64,000 nucleotides of DNA, from contig CAXHUL010000214.1 of NCBI GenBank assembly GCA_964019695.1, positions 1,178,001-1,242,000 of the forward strand, in the 5' to 3' direction. The translations under genes were made by a program, and so were the position numbers. The notes under the pieces were generated by a model that did no database searches, was not told the DNA's origin, and saw nothing but the letters and a program-made list of their open reading frames with translations. The DNA is from Loripinus fragilis. Its lineage: Eukaryota; Mollusca; Bivalvia; Lucinida; Lucinidae. Positions 51,301-63,794 of this stretch are shown here, piece after piece. Numbering within the stretch: position 1 is the stretch's first letter; each line of letters begins with the position of its first letter.

Positions 51301-54300
51301 TCCCGTACTACAAACTGATGCCCGTGTGGGCATGATGAAAATAGTAGTTCGCGAGACGGAAGCGCGTAAAGCTTCGGGGCGGCGGACTTCCACACCCCGA
51401 TAACTCGGTATCGAAACATTGTTGCGGGCGGGTGCGCATGGCAATACCTGCGCCTCTGTTGGCCCTATCCGCGTGCAAAATCTAAAAGGGATCAGAGCCT
51501 TAAAAAGCGCGTACAACCGCTATCCCCATTTGCCTTGGGCCCTATGAGAAAACAGGAAATATCATAATTGCGGTCCGGGGCGCGCGCGCACAATGATAAT
51601 TTTCACACCCGAGTAAGCGGTTTTATAGGTCAACATTCTGGAAAAAAAATTGGCTTGCTGCCCACAGCAGGAGCTGAGAACCATGCATTCGGAGGTTTTC
51701 ACACCCCACCCACTAATGCCCTCAAAGTTTGAGAAAACGCGACCTTCGCGAAAAGCCCCGGAAAATATTGCAAAGTGATGAGCAGTGCCCAGGAGCACCT
51801 CTCAGTCATTTGCGCAAAATTCCTTCGGCTACAAGTGGCTCAAATAAGGGCGTGAAAATTGTGCCGAAAGCCCTTTCAGGGGCTATTGCTCGGCACTCGG
51901 GGGACGGAAAATTTTACGTAATGCCTCACAATGAAGCACTGGTCGGGGACTAACTTCTGGCACCAGTTTCGAGCCCGTCCGTGAAAGTGACCCGCGCAAG
52001 TTTTAGGCCGGGTCGGCTACTGTGGCCTAATGGGGCCTAATGGGAAGATCTTCTAATGCTCATAACTTTTTAATTTCCCGACGGAACGCTTTGAAATTTT
52101 CACCATTTGTAGGCGGCCTCCCGTACTACAAACTGATGCCCGTGTGGGCATGATGAAAATAGTAGTTCGCGAGACGGAAGCGCGTAAAGCTTCGGGGCGG
52201 CGGACTTCCACACCCCGATAACTCGGTATCAAAACATTGTTGCGGGCGGGTGCGCATGGCAATACCTGCGCCTCTGTTGGCCCTATCAGCGTGCAAAATC
52301 TAAAAGCGATCAGAGCCTTAGAAAGCGCGTACAACCGCTATCCCCATTTGCCTTGGGCCCTATGGGAAAACAGGAAATATCATAATTGCGGTCCGGGGCG
52401 CGCGCGCACAATGATAATTTTCACACCCGAGTAAGCTCTTTTATAGGTCAACATTTTGGAAAAAAAATTGGCTTGCTGCCCACAGCAGGAGCTGAGAACC
52501 ATGCATTCAGAGGTTTTCACACCCCACCCACTAATGCCCTCAAAGTTTGAGAAAACGCGACCTTCGCGAAAAGCCCCGGAACCTATTGCAAAGTGATGAG
52601 CAGTGCCCAGGAGCACCTCTCAGTCATTTGCGCAAAATTCCTTCGGCTACAAGTGGCTGAAATAAGGGCGTGAAAATTGTGCCGAAAGCCCTTTCAGGGG
52701 CTATTGCACGGCACTCGGGGGACGGAAAATTTTACGCAATGCCTCACAATGAAGCACTGGTCGGGGGCTAACTTCTGGCACCAGTTTCGAGCCCGTCCGT
52801 AAAAGTGACCTGCGCAAGTTTTAGGCCGGGTCGGCTACTGTGGCCTAATGGGGCCTAATGGGAAGATCTTCTAATGCTCATAACTTTTTAATTTCCCGAC
52901 GGAACGCTTTGAAATTTTCACCATTTGTAGACGGCCTCCCGTACTACAAACTGATGCCCGTGTGGGCATGATGAAAATAGTAGTTCGCGAGACAGAAGCG
53001 CGTAAAGCTTCGGGGCGGCGGACTTCCACACCCCGATAACTCGGTATCGAAACATTGTTGCGGGCGGGTGCGCATGGCAATACCTGCGCCTCTGTTGGCC
53101 CTATCTGCGTGCAAAATCTAAAAGCAATCAGAGCCTTAGAAAGCGCGTACAACCGCTATCCCCATTTGCCTTGGGCCCTATGGGAAAACAGGAAATATCA
53201 TAATTGCGGTCTGGGGCGCGCGCGCACAATGATAATTTTCACACCCGAGTAAGCTCTTTTATAGGTCAACATTTTGGAAAAAAAATTGGCTTGCTGCCCA
53301 CAGCAGGAGCTGAGAACCATGCATTCGGAGGTTTTCACACCCCACCCACTAATGCCCTCAAAGTTTGAGAAAACGCGACCTTCGTGAAAAGCCCCGGAAC
53401 CTATTGCAAAGTGATGAGCAGTGCCCAGGAGCACCTCTCAGTCATTTGCGCAAAATTCCTTCGGCTACAAGTGGCTCAAATAAGGGCGTGAAAATTGTGC
53501 CGAAAGCCCTTTCAGGGGCTATTGCTCGGCACTCGGGGGACGGAAAATTTTACGCAATGCCTCACAATGAAGCACTGGTCGGGGGCTAACTTCTGGCACC
53601 AGTTTCGAGCCCGTCCGTGAAAGTGACCCGCGCAAGTTTTAGGCCGGGTCGGCTACTGTGGCCTAATGGGGCCTAATGGGAAGATCTTCTTATGCTCATA
53701 ACTTTTTAATTTCCCGACGGAACGCTTTGAAATTTTCACCATTTGTAGACGGCCTCCCGTACTACAAACTGATGCCCGTGCGGGCATGATGAAAATAGTA
53801 GTTCGCGAGACGGAAGCGCGTAAAGCTTCGGGGCGGCGGACTTCCACACCCCGATAACTCGGTATCGAAACATTGTTGCGGGTGGGTGCGCATGGCAATA
53901 CCTGCTCCTCTGTTGGCCCTAACCGCGTGCAAAATCTAAAAGCGATCAGAGCCTTAGAAAGCGCGTACAACCGCTATTCCCATTTGCCTTGGGCCCTATG
54001 GGAAAACAGGAAATATCATAATTGCGGTCCCGGGCACGCGCGCACAATGATAATTTTCACACCCGAGTAAGCTCTTTTATAGGTCAACATTTTGGAAAAA
54101 AAATTGGCTTGCTGCCCACAGCAGGAGCTGAGAACCATGCATTCGGAGGTTTTCACACCTCACCCACTAATGCCCTCAAAGTTTGAGAAAACACGACCTT
54201 CGCGAAAAGCCCCGGAACCTATTGCAAAGTGATGAGCAGTGCCCAGGAGCACCTCTCAGTCATTTGCGCAAAATTCCTTCGGCTACAAGTGGCTCAAATA

Positions 54301-55691
54301 AGGACGTGAAAATTGTGCCGAAAGCCCTTTCAGGGGCTATTGCTCGGCACTCGGGGGACGGAAAATTTTACGCAATGCCTCACAATGAAGCACTGGTCGG
54401 GGGCTTACTTCTGGCACCAGTTTCGAGCACGTCCGTGAAAGTGACCCGCGCAAGTTTTAGGCCGGGTCGGCTACTGTGGCCTAATGGGGCCTAATGGGAA
54501 GATCTTCTAATGCTCATAACTTTTTAATTTCCCGACGGAACGCTTTGAAATTTTCACCATTTGTAGACGGCCTCCCGTACTACAAACTGATGCCCGTGTG
54601 GGCATGATGAAAATAGTAGTTCGCGAGACGGAAGCGCGTAAAGCTTCGGGGCGGCGGACTTCCACACCCCGATAACTCGGTATCGAAACATTGTTGCGGG
54701 CGGGTGCACATGGCAATACCTGCGCCTCTGTTGGCCCTATCCGCGTGCAAAATCTAAAAGCGATCAGAGGCTTAGAAAGCGCGTACAACCGCTATCCCCA
54801 TTTGCCTTGGGCCCTATGGGAAAACAGGAAATATCATAATTGCGGTCCGGGGCGCGCGCGCACAATGATAATTTTCACACCCAAGTAAGCTCTTTTATAG
54901 GTCAACATTTTGGAAAAAAAATTGGCTTGCTGCCCACAGCAGGAGCTGAGAACCATGCATTCGGAGGTTTTCACACCCCACCCACTAATGCCCTCAAAGT
55001 TTGAGAAAACGCGACCTTCGCGAAAAGCCCCGGAACCTATTGCAAAGTGATGAGCAGTGCCCAGGAGCACCTCTCAGTCATTTGCGCAAAATTCCTTCGG
55101 CTACAAGTGGCTCAAATAAGGGCGTGAAAATTGTGCCGAAAGCCCTTTCAGGGGCTATTGCTCGGCACTCGGGGGACGGAAAATTTTACGCAATGCCTCA
55201 CAATGAAGCACTGGTCGGGGGCTAACTTCTGGCACCAGTTTCGAGCCCGTCTGTGAAAGTGACCCGCGCAAGTTTTAGGCCGGGTCGGCTACTGTGGCCT
55301 AATGGGGCCTAATGGGAAGATCTTCTAATGCTCATAACTTTTTAATTTCCCAACGGAACGCTTTGAAATTTTCACCATTTGTAGACGGCCTCCCGTACTA
55401 CAAACTGATGCCCGTGTGGGCATGATAAAAATAGTAGTTCGCGAGACGGAAGCGCGTAAAGCTTCAGGGCGGCGGACTTCCACACCCCGATAACTCGGTA
55501 TCGAAACATTGTTGCGGGCGGGTGCGCATGGCAATACCTGTGCCTCTGTTGGCCCTATCCGCGTGCAAAATCTAAAAGCGATCAGAGCCTTAGAAAGCGC
55601 GTACAACCGCTATCCCCATTTGCCTTGGGCCCTATGGGAAAACAGGAAATATCATAATTGCGGTCCGGGGCGCGCGCGCACAATGATAATT
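48332..55691 (+). repeat. Nine-monomer higher-order repeat, copy 2 (7,360 bp)
   Basis: This copy lacks the internal three-monomer duplication and so shows the presumed original nine-unit order. Differences from copy 1 are very few. The ones I found are GGCGGCGGAC without the GG insertion (about 51,382), AAGCGGTTTTATAGG in place of AAGCTCTTTTATAGG (51,619-51,620), AAGGGCGTG against AAGGGCATG (52,670/45,310), and GGTCTGGGG against GGTCCGGGG (53,212/45,852). The right end lies between about 55,576 and 55,807, where the one-base deletion that opens the unit fails to reappear. Confidence 0.88.
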
Positions 55692-56674
55692 TTCACACCC
55701 GAGTAAGCTCTTTTATAGGTCAACATTTTGGAAAAAAAATTGGCTTGCTGCCCACAGCAGGAGCTGAGAACCATGCATTCGGAGGTTTTCACACCCCACC
55801 CACTAATGCCCTCAAAGTTTGAGAAAACGCGACCTTCGCGAAAAGCCCCGGAACCTATTGCAAAGTGATGAGCAGTGCCCAGGAGCACCTCTCAGTCATT
55901 TGCGCAAAATTCCTTCGGCTACAAGTGGCTCAAATAAGGGCGTGAAAATTGTGCCGAAAGCCCTTTCAGGGGCTATTGCTCAGCACTCGGGGGACGGAAA
56001 ATTTTACGCAATGCCTCACAATGAAGCACTGGTCGGGGGCTAACTTCTGGCACCAGTTTCGAGCCCGTCCGTGAAAGTGACCCGCGCAAGTTTTAGGCCG
56101 GGTCGGCTACTGTGGCCTAATGGGGCCTAATGGGAAGATCTTCTAATGCTCATAACTTTTTAATTTCCCGACGGAACGCTTTGAAATTTTCACCATTTGT
56201 AGACGGCCTCCCGTACTACAAACTGATGCCCGTGTGGGCATGATGAAAATAGTAGTTCGCGAGACGGAAGCGCGTAAAGCTTCGGGGCGGCGGACTTCCA
56301 CACCCCGATAACTCGGTATCGAAACATTGTTGCGGGCGGGTGCGCATGGCAATACCTGCGCCTCTGTTGGCCCTATCCGCGTGCAAAATCTAAAAGCGAT
56401 CAGAGCCTTAGAAAGCGCGTACAACCGCTATCCCCATTTGCCTTGGGCCCTATGGGAAAACAGGAAATATCATAATTGCGGTCCGGGGCGCGCGCGCACA
56501 ATGATAATTTTCACACCCGAGTAAGCTCTTTTATAGGTCAACATTTTGGAAAAAAAATTGGCTTGCTGCCCACAGCAGGAGCTGAGAACCATGCATTCGG
56601 AGGTTTTCACACCCCACCCACTAATGCCCTCAAAGTTTGAGAAAACGCGACCTTCGCGAAAAGCCCCGGAACCT

Positions 56675-59128
56675 ATTGCAAAGTGATGAGCAGTGCCCAG
56701 GAGCACCTCTCAGTCATTTGCGCAAAATTCCTTCGGCTACAAGTGGCTCAAATAAGGGCGTGAAAATTGTGCCGAAAGACCTTTCAGGGGCTATTGCTCG
56801 GCACTCGGGGGACGGAAAATTTTACGCAATGCCTCACAATGAAGCACTGGTCGGGGGCTAACTTCTGGCACCAGTTTCGTGCCCGTCCGTGAAAGTGACC
56901 CGCGCAAGTTTTAGGCCGGGTCGGCTACTGTGGCCTAATGGGGCCTAATGGGAAGATTGCTAATGCTCATAACTTTTTAATTTCCCGACGGAACGCTTTG
57001 AAATTTTCACCATTTGTAGACGGCCTCCCGTACTACAAACTGATGCCCGTGTGGGCATGATGAAAATAGTAGTTCGCGAGACGGAAGCGCGTAAAGCTTC
57101 GGGGCGGCGGACTTCCACACCCCGATAACTCGGTATCGAAACATTGTTGCGGGCGGGTGCGCATGGCAATACCTGCGCCTCTGTTGGCCCTATCCGCGTG
57201 CAAAATCTAAAAGCGATCAGAGCCTTAGAAAGCGCGTACAACCGCTATCCCCATTTGCCTTGGGCCCTATGGGAAAACAGGAAATATCATAATTGCGGTC
57301 CGGGGCTCGCGCGCACAATGATAATTTTCACACCCGAGTAAGCTCTTTTATAGGTCAACATTTTGGAAAAAAAATTGGCTTGCTGCCCACAGCAGGAGCT
57401 GAGAACCATGCATTCGGAGGTTTTCACACCCCACCCACTAATGCCCTCAAAGTTTGAGAAAACGCGACCTTCGCGAAAAGCCCCGGAACCTATTGCAAAG
57501 TGATGAGCAGTGCCCAGGAGCACCTCTCAGTCATTTGCGCAAAATTCCTTCGGCTACAAGTGGCTCAAATAAGGGCGTGAAAATTGTGCCGAAAGCCCTT
57601 TCAGGGGCTATTGCTCGGCACTCGGGGGACGGAAAATTTTACGCAATGCCTCACAATGAAGCACTGGTCGGGGGCTAACTTCTGGCACCAGTTTCGAGCC
57701 CGTCCGTGAAAGTGACCCGCGCAAGTTTTAGGCCGGGTCGGCTACTGTGGCCTAATGGGGCCTAATGGGAAGATCTTCTTATGCTCATAACTTTTTAATT
57801 TCCCGACGGAACGCTTTGAAATTTTCACCATTTGTAGACGGCCTCCCGTACTACAAACTGATGCCCGTGTGGGCATGATGAAAATAGTAGTTCGCGAGAC
57901 GGAAGCGCGTAAAGCTTCGGGGCGGCGGACTTCCACACCCCGATAACTCGGTATCGAAACATTGTTGCGGGCGGGTGCGCATGGCAATACCTGCGCCTCT
58001 GTTGGCCCTATCCGCATGCAAAATCTAAAAGCGATCAGAGCCTTAGAAAGCGCGTACAACCGCTATCCCCATTTGCCTTGGGCCCTATGGGAAAACAGGA
58101 AATATCATAATTGCGGTCCGGGGCGCGCGCGCACAATGATAATTTTCACACCCGAGTAAGCTCTTTTATAGGTCAACATTTTGGAAAAAAAATTGGCTTG
58201 CTGCCCACAGCAGGAGCTGAGAACCATGCATTCGGAGGTTTTCACACCCCACCCACTAATGCCCTCAAAGTTTGAGAAAACGCGACCTTCGCGAAAAGCC
58301 CCGGAACCTATTGCAAAGTGATGAGCAGTGCCCAGGAGCACCTCTCAGTCATTTGCGCAAAATTCCTTCGGCTACAAGTGGCTCAAATAAGGGCGTGAAA
58401 ATTGTGCCGAAAGCCCTTTCAGGGGCTATTGCTCGGCACTTGGGAGACGGAAAATTTTACGCAATGCCTCACAATGAAGCACTGGTCGGGGGCTAACTTC
58501 TGGCACCAGTTTCGAGCCCGTCCGTGAAAGTGACCCGCGCAAGTTTTAGGCCGGGTCGGCTACTGTGGCCTAATGGGGCCTAATGGGAAGATCTTCTAAT
58601 GCTCATAACCTTTTTAATTTCCCGACGGAATGCTTTGAAATTTTCACCATTTGTAGACGGCCTCCCGTACTACAAACTGATGCCCGTGTGGGCATGATGA
58701 AAATTGTAGTTCGCGAGACGGAAGCGCGTAAAGCTTCGGGGCGGCGGACTTCCACACCCCGATAACTCGGTATCGAAACATTGTTGCGGGCCGGTGCGCA
58801 TGGCAATACCTGCGCCTCTGTTAGCCCTATCCGCGTGCAAAATCTAAAAGCGATCAGAGCCTTAGAAAGCGCATACAACCGCTATCCCCATTTGCCTTGG
58901 GCCCTATGGGAAAACAGGAAATATCATAATTGCGGTCCGGGGCACGCGCGCACAATGATAATTTTCACACCCGAGTAAGCTCTTTTATAGGTCAACATTT
59001 TGGAAAAAAAATTGGCTTGCTGTCCACAGCAGGAGCTGAGAACCATGCATTCGGAGGTTTTCACACCCCACCCACTAATGCCCTCAAAGTTTGAGAAAAC
59101 GCGACCTTCGCGAAAAGCCCCGGAACCT
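56675..59128 (+). repeat. Second three-monomer duplication, copy 1 (2,454 bp)
   Basis: Shared variants recur 2,454 bp downstream: GAAAGACCTTTC (56,779/about 59,233), a one-base loss that destroys the BglII site (GATTGCTAATG near 56,956 and GATTTCTAATG near 59,410), CTTCTTATGC (57,780/60,234), CCGCATGC (58,015/60,469), CACTTGGGAGACGG (about 58,440/60,894), GGAATGC, AAATTGTAGTTCG, GGGCCGGTGCG and GTTAGCCC. Private marks in this copy are GGGGCTCGCGCGC (57,307) and an extra C in ATAACCTTTTT (about 58,606). Confidence 0.82.
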
Positions 59129-61581
59129 ATTGCAAAGTGATGAGCAGTGCCCAGGAGCACCTCTCAGTCATTTGCGCAAAATTCCTTCGGCTACAAGTGG
59201 CTCAAATAAGGGCGTGAAAATTGTGCCGAAAGACCTTTCAGGGGCTATTGCTCGGCACTCGGGGGACGGAAAATTTTACGCAATGCCTCACAATGAAGCA
59301 CTGGTCGGGGGCTAACTTCTGGCACCAGTTTCGAGCCCGTCCGTGAAAGTGACCCGCGCAAGTTTTAGGCCGGGTCGGCTACTGTGGCCTAATGGGGCCT
59401 AATGGGAAGATTTCTAATGCTCATAACTTTTTAATTTCCCGACGGAACGCTTTGAAATTTTCACCATTTGTAGACGGCCTCCCGTACTACAAACTGATGC
59501 CCGTGTGGGCATGATGAAAATAGTAGTTCGCGAGACGGAAGCGCGTAAAGCTTCGGGGCGGCGGACTTCCACACCCCGATAACTCGGTATCGAAACATTG
59601 TTGCGGGCAGGTGCGCATGGCAATACCTGCGCCTCTGTTGGCCCTATCCGCGTGCAAAATCTAAAAGCGATCAGAGCCTTAGAAAGCGCGTACAACCGCT
59701 ATCCCCATTTGCCTTGGGCCCTATGGGAAAACAGGAAATATCATAATTGCGGTCCGGGGCGCGCGCGCACAATGATAATTTTCACACCCGAGTAAGCTCT
59801 TTTATAGGTCAACATTTTGGAAAAAAAATTGGCTTGCTGCCCACAGCAGGAGCTGAGAACCATGCATTCGGAGGTTTTCACACCCCACCCACTAATGCCC
59901 TCAAAGTTTGAGAAAACGCGACCTTCGCGAAAAGCCCCGGAACCTATTGCAAAGTGATGAGCAGTGCCCAGGAGCACCTCTCAGTCATTTGCGCAAAATT
60001 CCTTCGGCTACAAGTGACTCAAATAAGGGCATGAAAATTGTGCCGAAAGCCCTTTCAGGGGCTATTGCTCGGCACTCGGGGGACGGAAAATTTTACGCAA
60101 TGCCTCACAATGAAGCACTGGTCGGGGGCTAACTTCTGGCACCAGTTTCGAGCCCGTCCGTGAAAGTGACCCGCGCAAGTTTTAGGCCGGGTCGGCTACT
60201 GTGGCCTAATGGGGCCTAATGGGAAGATCTTCTTATGCTCATAACTTTTTAATTTCCCGACGGAACGCTTTGAAATTTTCACCATTTGTAGACGGCCTCC
60301 CGTACTACAAACTGATGCCCGTGTGGGCATGATGAAAATAGTAGTTCGCGAGACGGAAGCGCGTAAAGCTTCGGGGCGGCGGACTTCCACACCCCGATAA
60401 CTCGGTATCGAAACATTGTTGCGGGCGGGTGCGCATGGCAATACCTGCGCCTCTGTTGGCCCTATCCGCATGCAAAATCTAAAAGCGATCAGAGCCTTAG
60501 AAAGCGCGTACAACCGCTATCCCCATTTGCCTTGGGCCCTATGGGAAAACAGGAAATATCATAATTGCGGTCCGGGGCGCGCGCGCACAATGATAATTTT
60601 CACACCCGAGTAAGCTCTTTTATAGGTCAACATTTTGGAAAAAAAATTGGCTTGCTGCCCACAGCAGGAGCTGAGAACCATGCATTCGGAGGTTTTCACA
60701 CCCCACCCACTAATGCCCTCAAAGTTTGAGAAAACGCGACCTTCGCGAAAAGCCCCGGAACCTATTGCAAAGTGATGAGCAGTGCCCAGGAGCACCTCTC
60801 AGTCATTTGCGCAAAATTCCTTCGGCTACAAGTGGCTCAAATAAGGGCGTGAAAATTGTGCCGAAAGCCCTTTCAGGGGCTATTGCTCGGCACTTGGGAG
60901 ACGGAAAATTTTACGCAATGCCTCACAATGAAGCACTGGTCGGGGGCTAACTTCTGGCACCAGTTTCGAGCCCGTCCGTGAAAGTGACCCGCGCAAGTTT
61001 TAGGCCGGGTCGGCTACTGTGGCCTAATGGGGCCTAATGGGAAGATCTTCTTATGCTCATAACTTTTTAATTTCCCGACGGAATGCTTTGAAATTTTCAC
61101 CATTTGTAGACGGCCTCCCGTACTACAAACTGATGCCCGTGTGGGCATGATGAAAATTGTAGTTCGCGAGACGGAAGCGCGTAAAGCTTCGGGGCGGCGG
61201 ACTTCCACACCCCGATAACTCGGTATCGAAACATTGTTGCGGGCCGGTGCGCATGGCAATACCTGCGCCTCTGTTAGCCCTATCCGCGTGCAAAATCTAA
61301 AAGCGATCAGAGCCTTAGAAAGCGCATACAACCGCTATCCCCATTTGCCTTGGGCCCTATGGGAAAACAGGAAATATCATAATTGCGGTCCGGTGCACGC
61401 GCGCACAATGATAATTTTCACACCCGAGTAAGCTCTTTTATAGGTCAACATTTTGGAAAAAAATTGGCTTGCTGCCCACAGCAGGAGCTGAGAACCATGC
61501 ATTCGGAGGTTTTCATACCCCACCTACTAATGCCCTCAAAGTTTGAGAAAACGCGACCTTCGCGAAAAGCCCCGGAACCTA
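59129..61581 (+). repeat. Second three-monomer duplication, copy 2 (2,453 bp)
   Basis: This is the tandem second copy of the previous segment, with roughly ten differences seen. Examples are GGGCAGGTGCG near 59,609, AGTGACTCAAATAAGGGCATG near 60,017-60,031, CTTCTTATGC at about 61,050 and CGGTGCACGCG near 61,393. The limits are known only to about 100 bp. Beyond it, the monomer near 61.5-61.7 kb has its own marks: a shortened A tract, TTTTCATACCC, CCTACTAATG and a 2-bp loss in CACCTCTGTCATT. Confidence 0.8.
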
Positions 61582-63794
61582 TTGCAAAGTGATGAGCAGT
61601 GCCCAGGAGCACCTCTGTCATTTGCGCAAAATTCCTTCGGCTACAAGTGGCTCAAATAAAGCCGTGAAAATTGTGCCGAAAGCCCTTTCAGGGGCTATTG
61701 CTCGGCACTCGGAGGACGGAAAATTTTACGCAATGCCTCACAATGAAGCACTGGTCGGGGGCTAACTTCTGGCACCAGTTTCGAGCCCGTCCGTGAAAGT
61801 GACCCGCGCAAGTTTTAGGCCGGGTCGGCTACTGTGGCCTAATGGGGCCTAATGGGAAGATCTTCTAATGCTCATAACTTTTTAATTTCCCGACGGAACG
61901 CTTTGAAATTTTCACCATTTGTAGACGGCCTCCCGTACTACAAACTGATGCCCGTGTGGGCATGATGAAAATAGTAGTTCGCGAGATGGAAGCGCGTAAA
62001 GCTTCGGGGCGGCGGACTTCCACACCCCAATAACTCGGTATCGAAACATTGTTGCGGGCGGGTGCGCATGGCAATACCTGCGCCTCTGTTGGCCCTATCC
62101 GCGTGCAAAATCTAAAAGCGATCAGAGCCTTAGAAAGCGCGTACAACCGCTATCCCCATTTGCCTTGGGCCCTATGGGAAAACAGGAAATATCATAATTG
62201 CGGTCCGGGGCGCGCGCGCACAATGATAATTTTCACACCCGAGTAAGCTCTTTTATAGGTCAACATTTTGGAAAAAAAATTGGCTTGCTGCCCACAGCAG
62301 GAGCTGAGAACCATGCATTCGGAGGTTTTCACACCCCACCCACTAATGCCCTCAAAGTTTGAGAAAACGCGACCTTCGCGAAAAGCCCCGGAACCTATTG
62401 CAAAGTGATGAGCAGTGCCCAGGAGCACCTCTCAGTCATTTGCGCAAAATTCCTTCGGCTACAAGTGGCTCAAATAAGGGCGTGAAAATTGTGCCGAAAG
62501 CCCTTTCAGGGGCTATTGCTCGGCACTCGGGGGACGGAAAATTTTACGCAATGCCTCACAATGAAGCACTGGTCGGGGGCTAACTTCTGGCACCAGTTTC
62601 GAGCCCGTCCGTGAAAGTGACCCGCGCAAGTTTTAGGCCGGGTCGGCTACTGTGGCCAAATGGGGCCTAATGGGAAGATCTTCTAATGCTCATAACTTTT
62701 TAATTTCCCGACGGAACGCTTTGAAATTTTCACCATTTGTAGACGGCCTCCCGTACTACAAACTGATGCCCGTGTGGGCATGATGAAAATAGTAGTTCGC
62801 GAGACAGAAGCGCGTAAAGCTTTGGGGCGGCGGACTTCCACACCCCAATAACTCGGTATCGAAACATTGTTGCGGGCGGGTGCGCATGGCAATACCTGCG
62901 CCTCTGTTGGCCCTATCCGCGTGCAAAATCTAAAAGCGATCAGAGCCTTAGAAAGCGCGTACAACCGCTATCCCCATTTGCCTTGGGCCCTATGGGAAAA
63001 CAGGAAATATCATAATTGCGGTCCGGGGCGCACGCGCACAATGATAATTTTCACACCCGAGTAAGCTCTTTTATAGGTCAACATTTTGGAAAAAAATTGG
63101 CTTGCTGCCCACAGCAGGAGCTGAGAACCATGCATTCGGAGGTTTTCACACCCCACCCACTAATGCCCTCAAAGTTTGAGAAAACGCGACCTTCGCGAAA
63201 AGCCCCGGAACCTATTGCAAAGTGATGAGCAGTGCCCAGGAGCACCTCTCAGTCATTTGCGCAAAATTCCTTCGGCTACAAGTGGCTCAAATAAGGGCGT
63301 GAAAATTGTGCCGAAAGCCCTTTCAGGGGCTATTGCTCGGCACTCGGGGGACGGAAAATTTTACGCAATGCCTCACAATGAAGCACTGGTCGGGGGCTAA
63401 CTTCTGGCACCAGTTTCGAGCCCGTCCGTGAAAGTGACCCGCGCAAGTTTTAGGCCGGGTCGGCTACTGTGGCCAAATGGGGCCTAATGGGAAGATCTTC
63501 TAATGCTCATAACTTTTTAATTTCCCGACGGAACGCTTTGAAATTTTCACCATTTGTAGACGGCCTCCCGTACTACAAACTGATGCCCGTGTAAGCATGA
63601 TGAAAATAGTAGTTCGCGAGACGGAAGCGCGTAAAGCTTCGGGGCGGCGGACTTCCACACCCCGATAACTCGGTATCGAAACATTGTTGCGGGCGGGTGC
63701 GCATGGCAATACCTGCGCCTCTGTTGGCCCTATCCGCGTGCAAAATCTAAAAGCGATCAGAGCCTTAGAAAGCGCGTACAACCGCTATCCCCAT

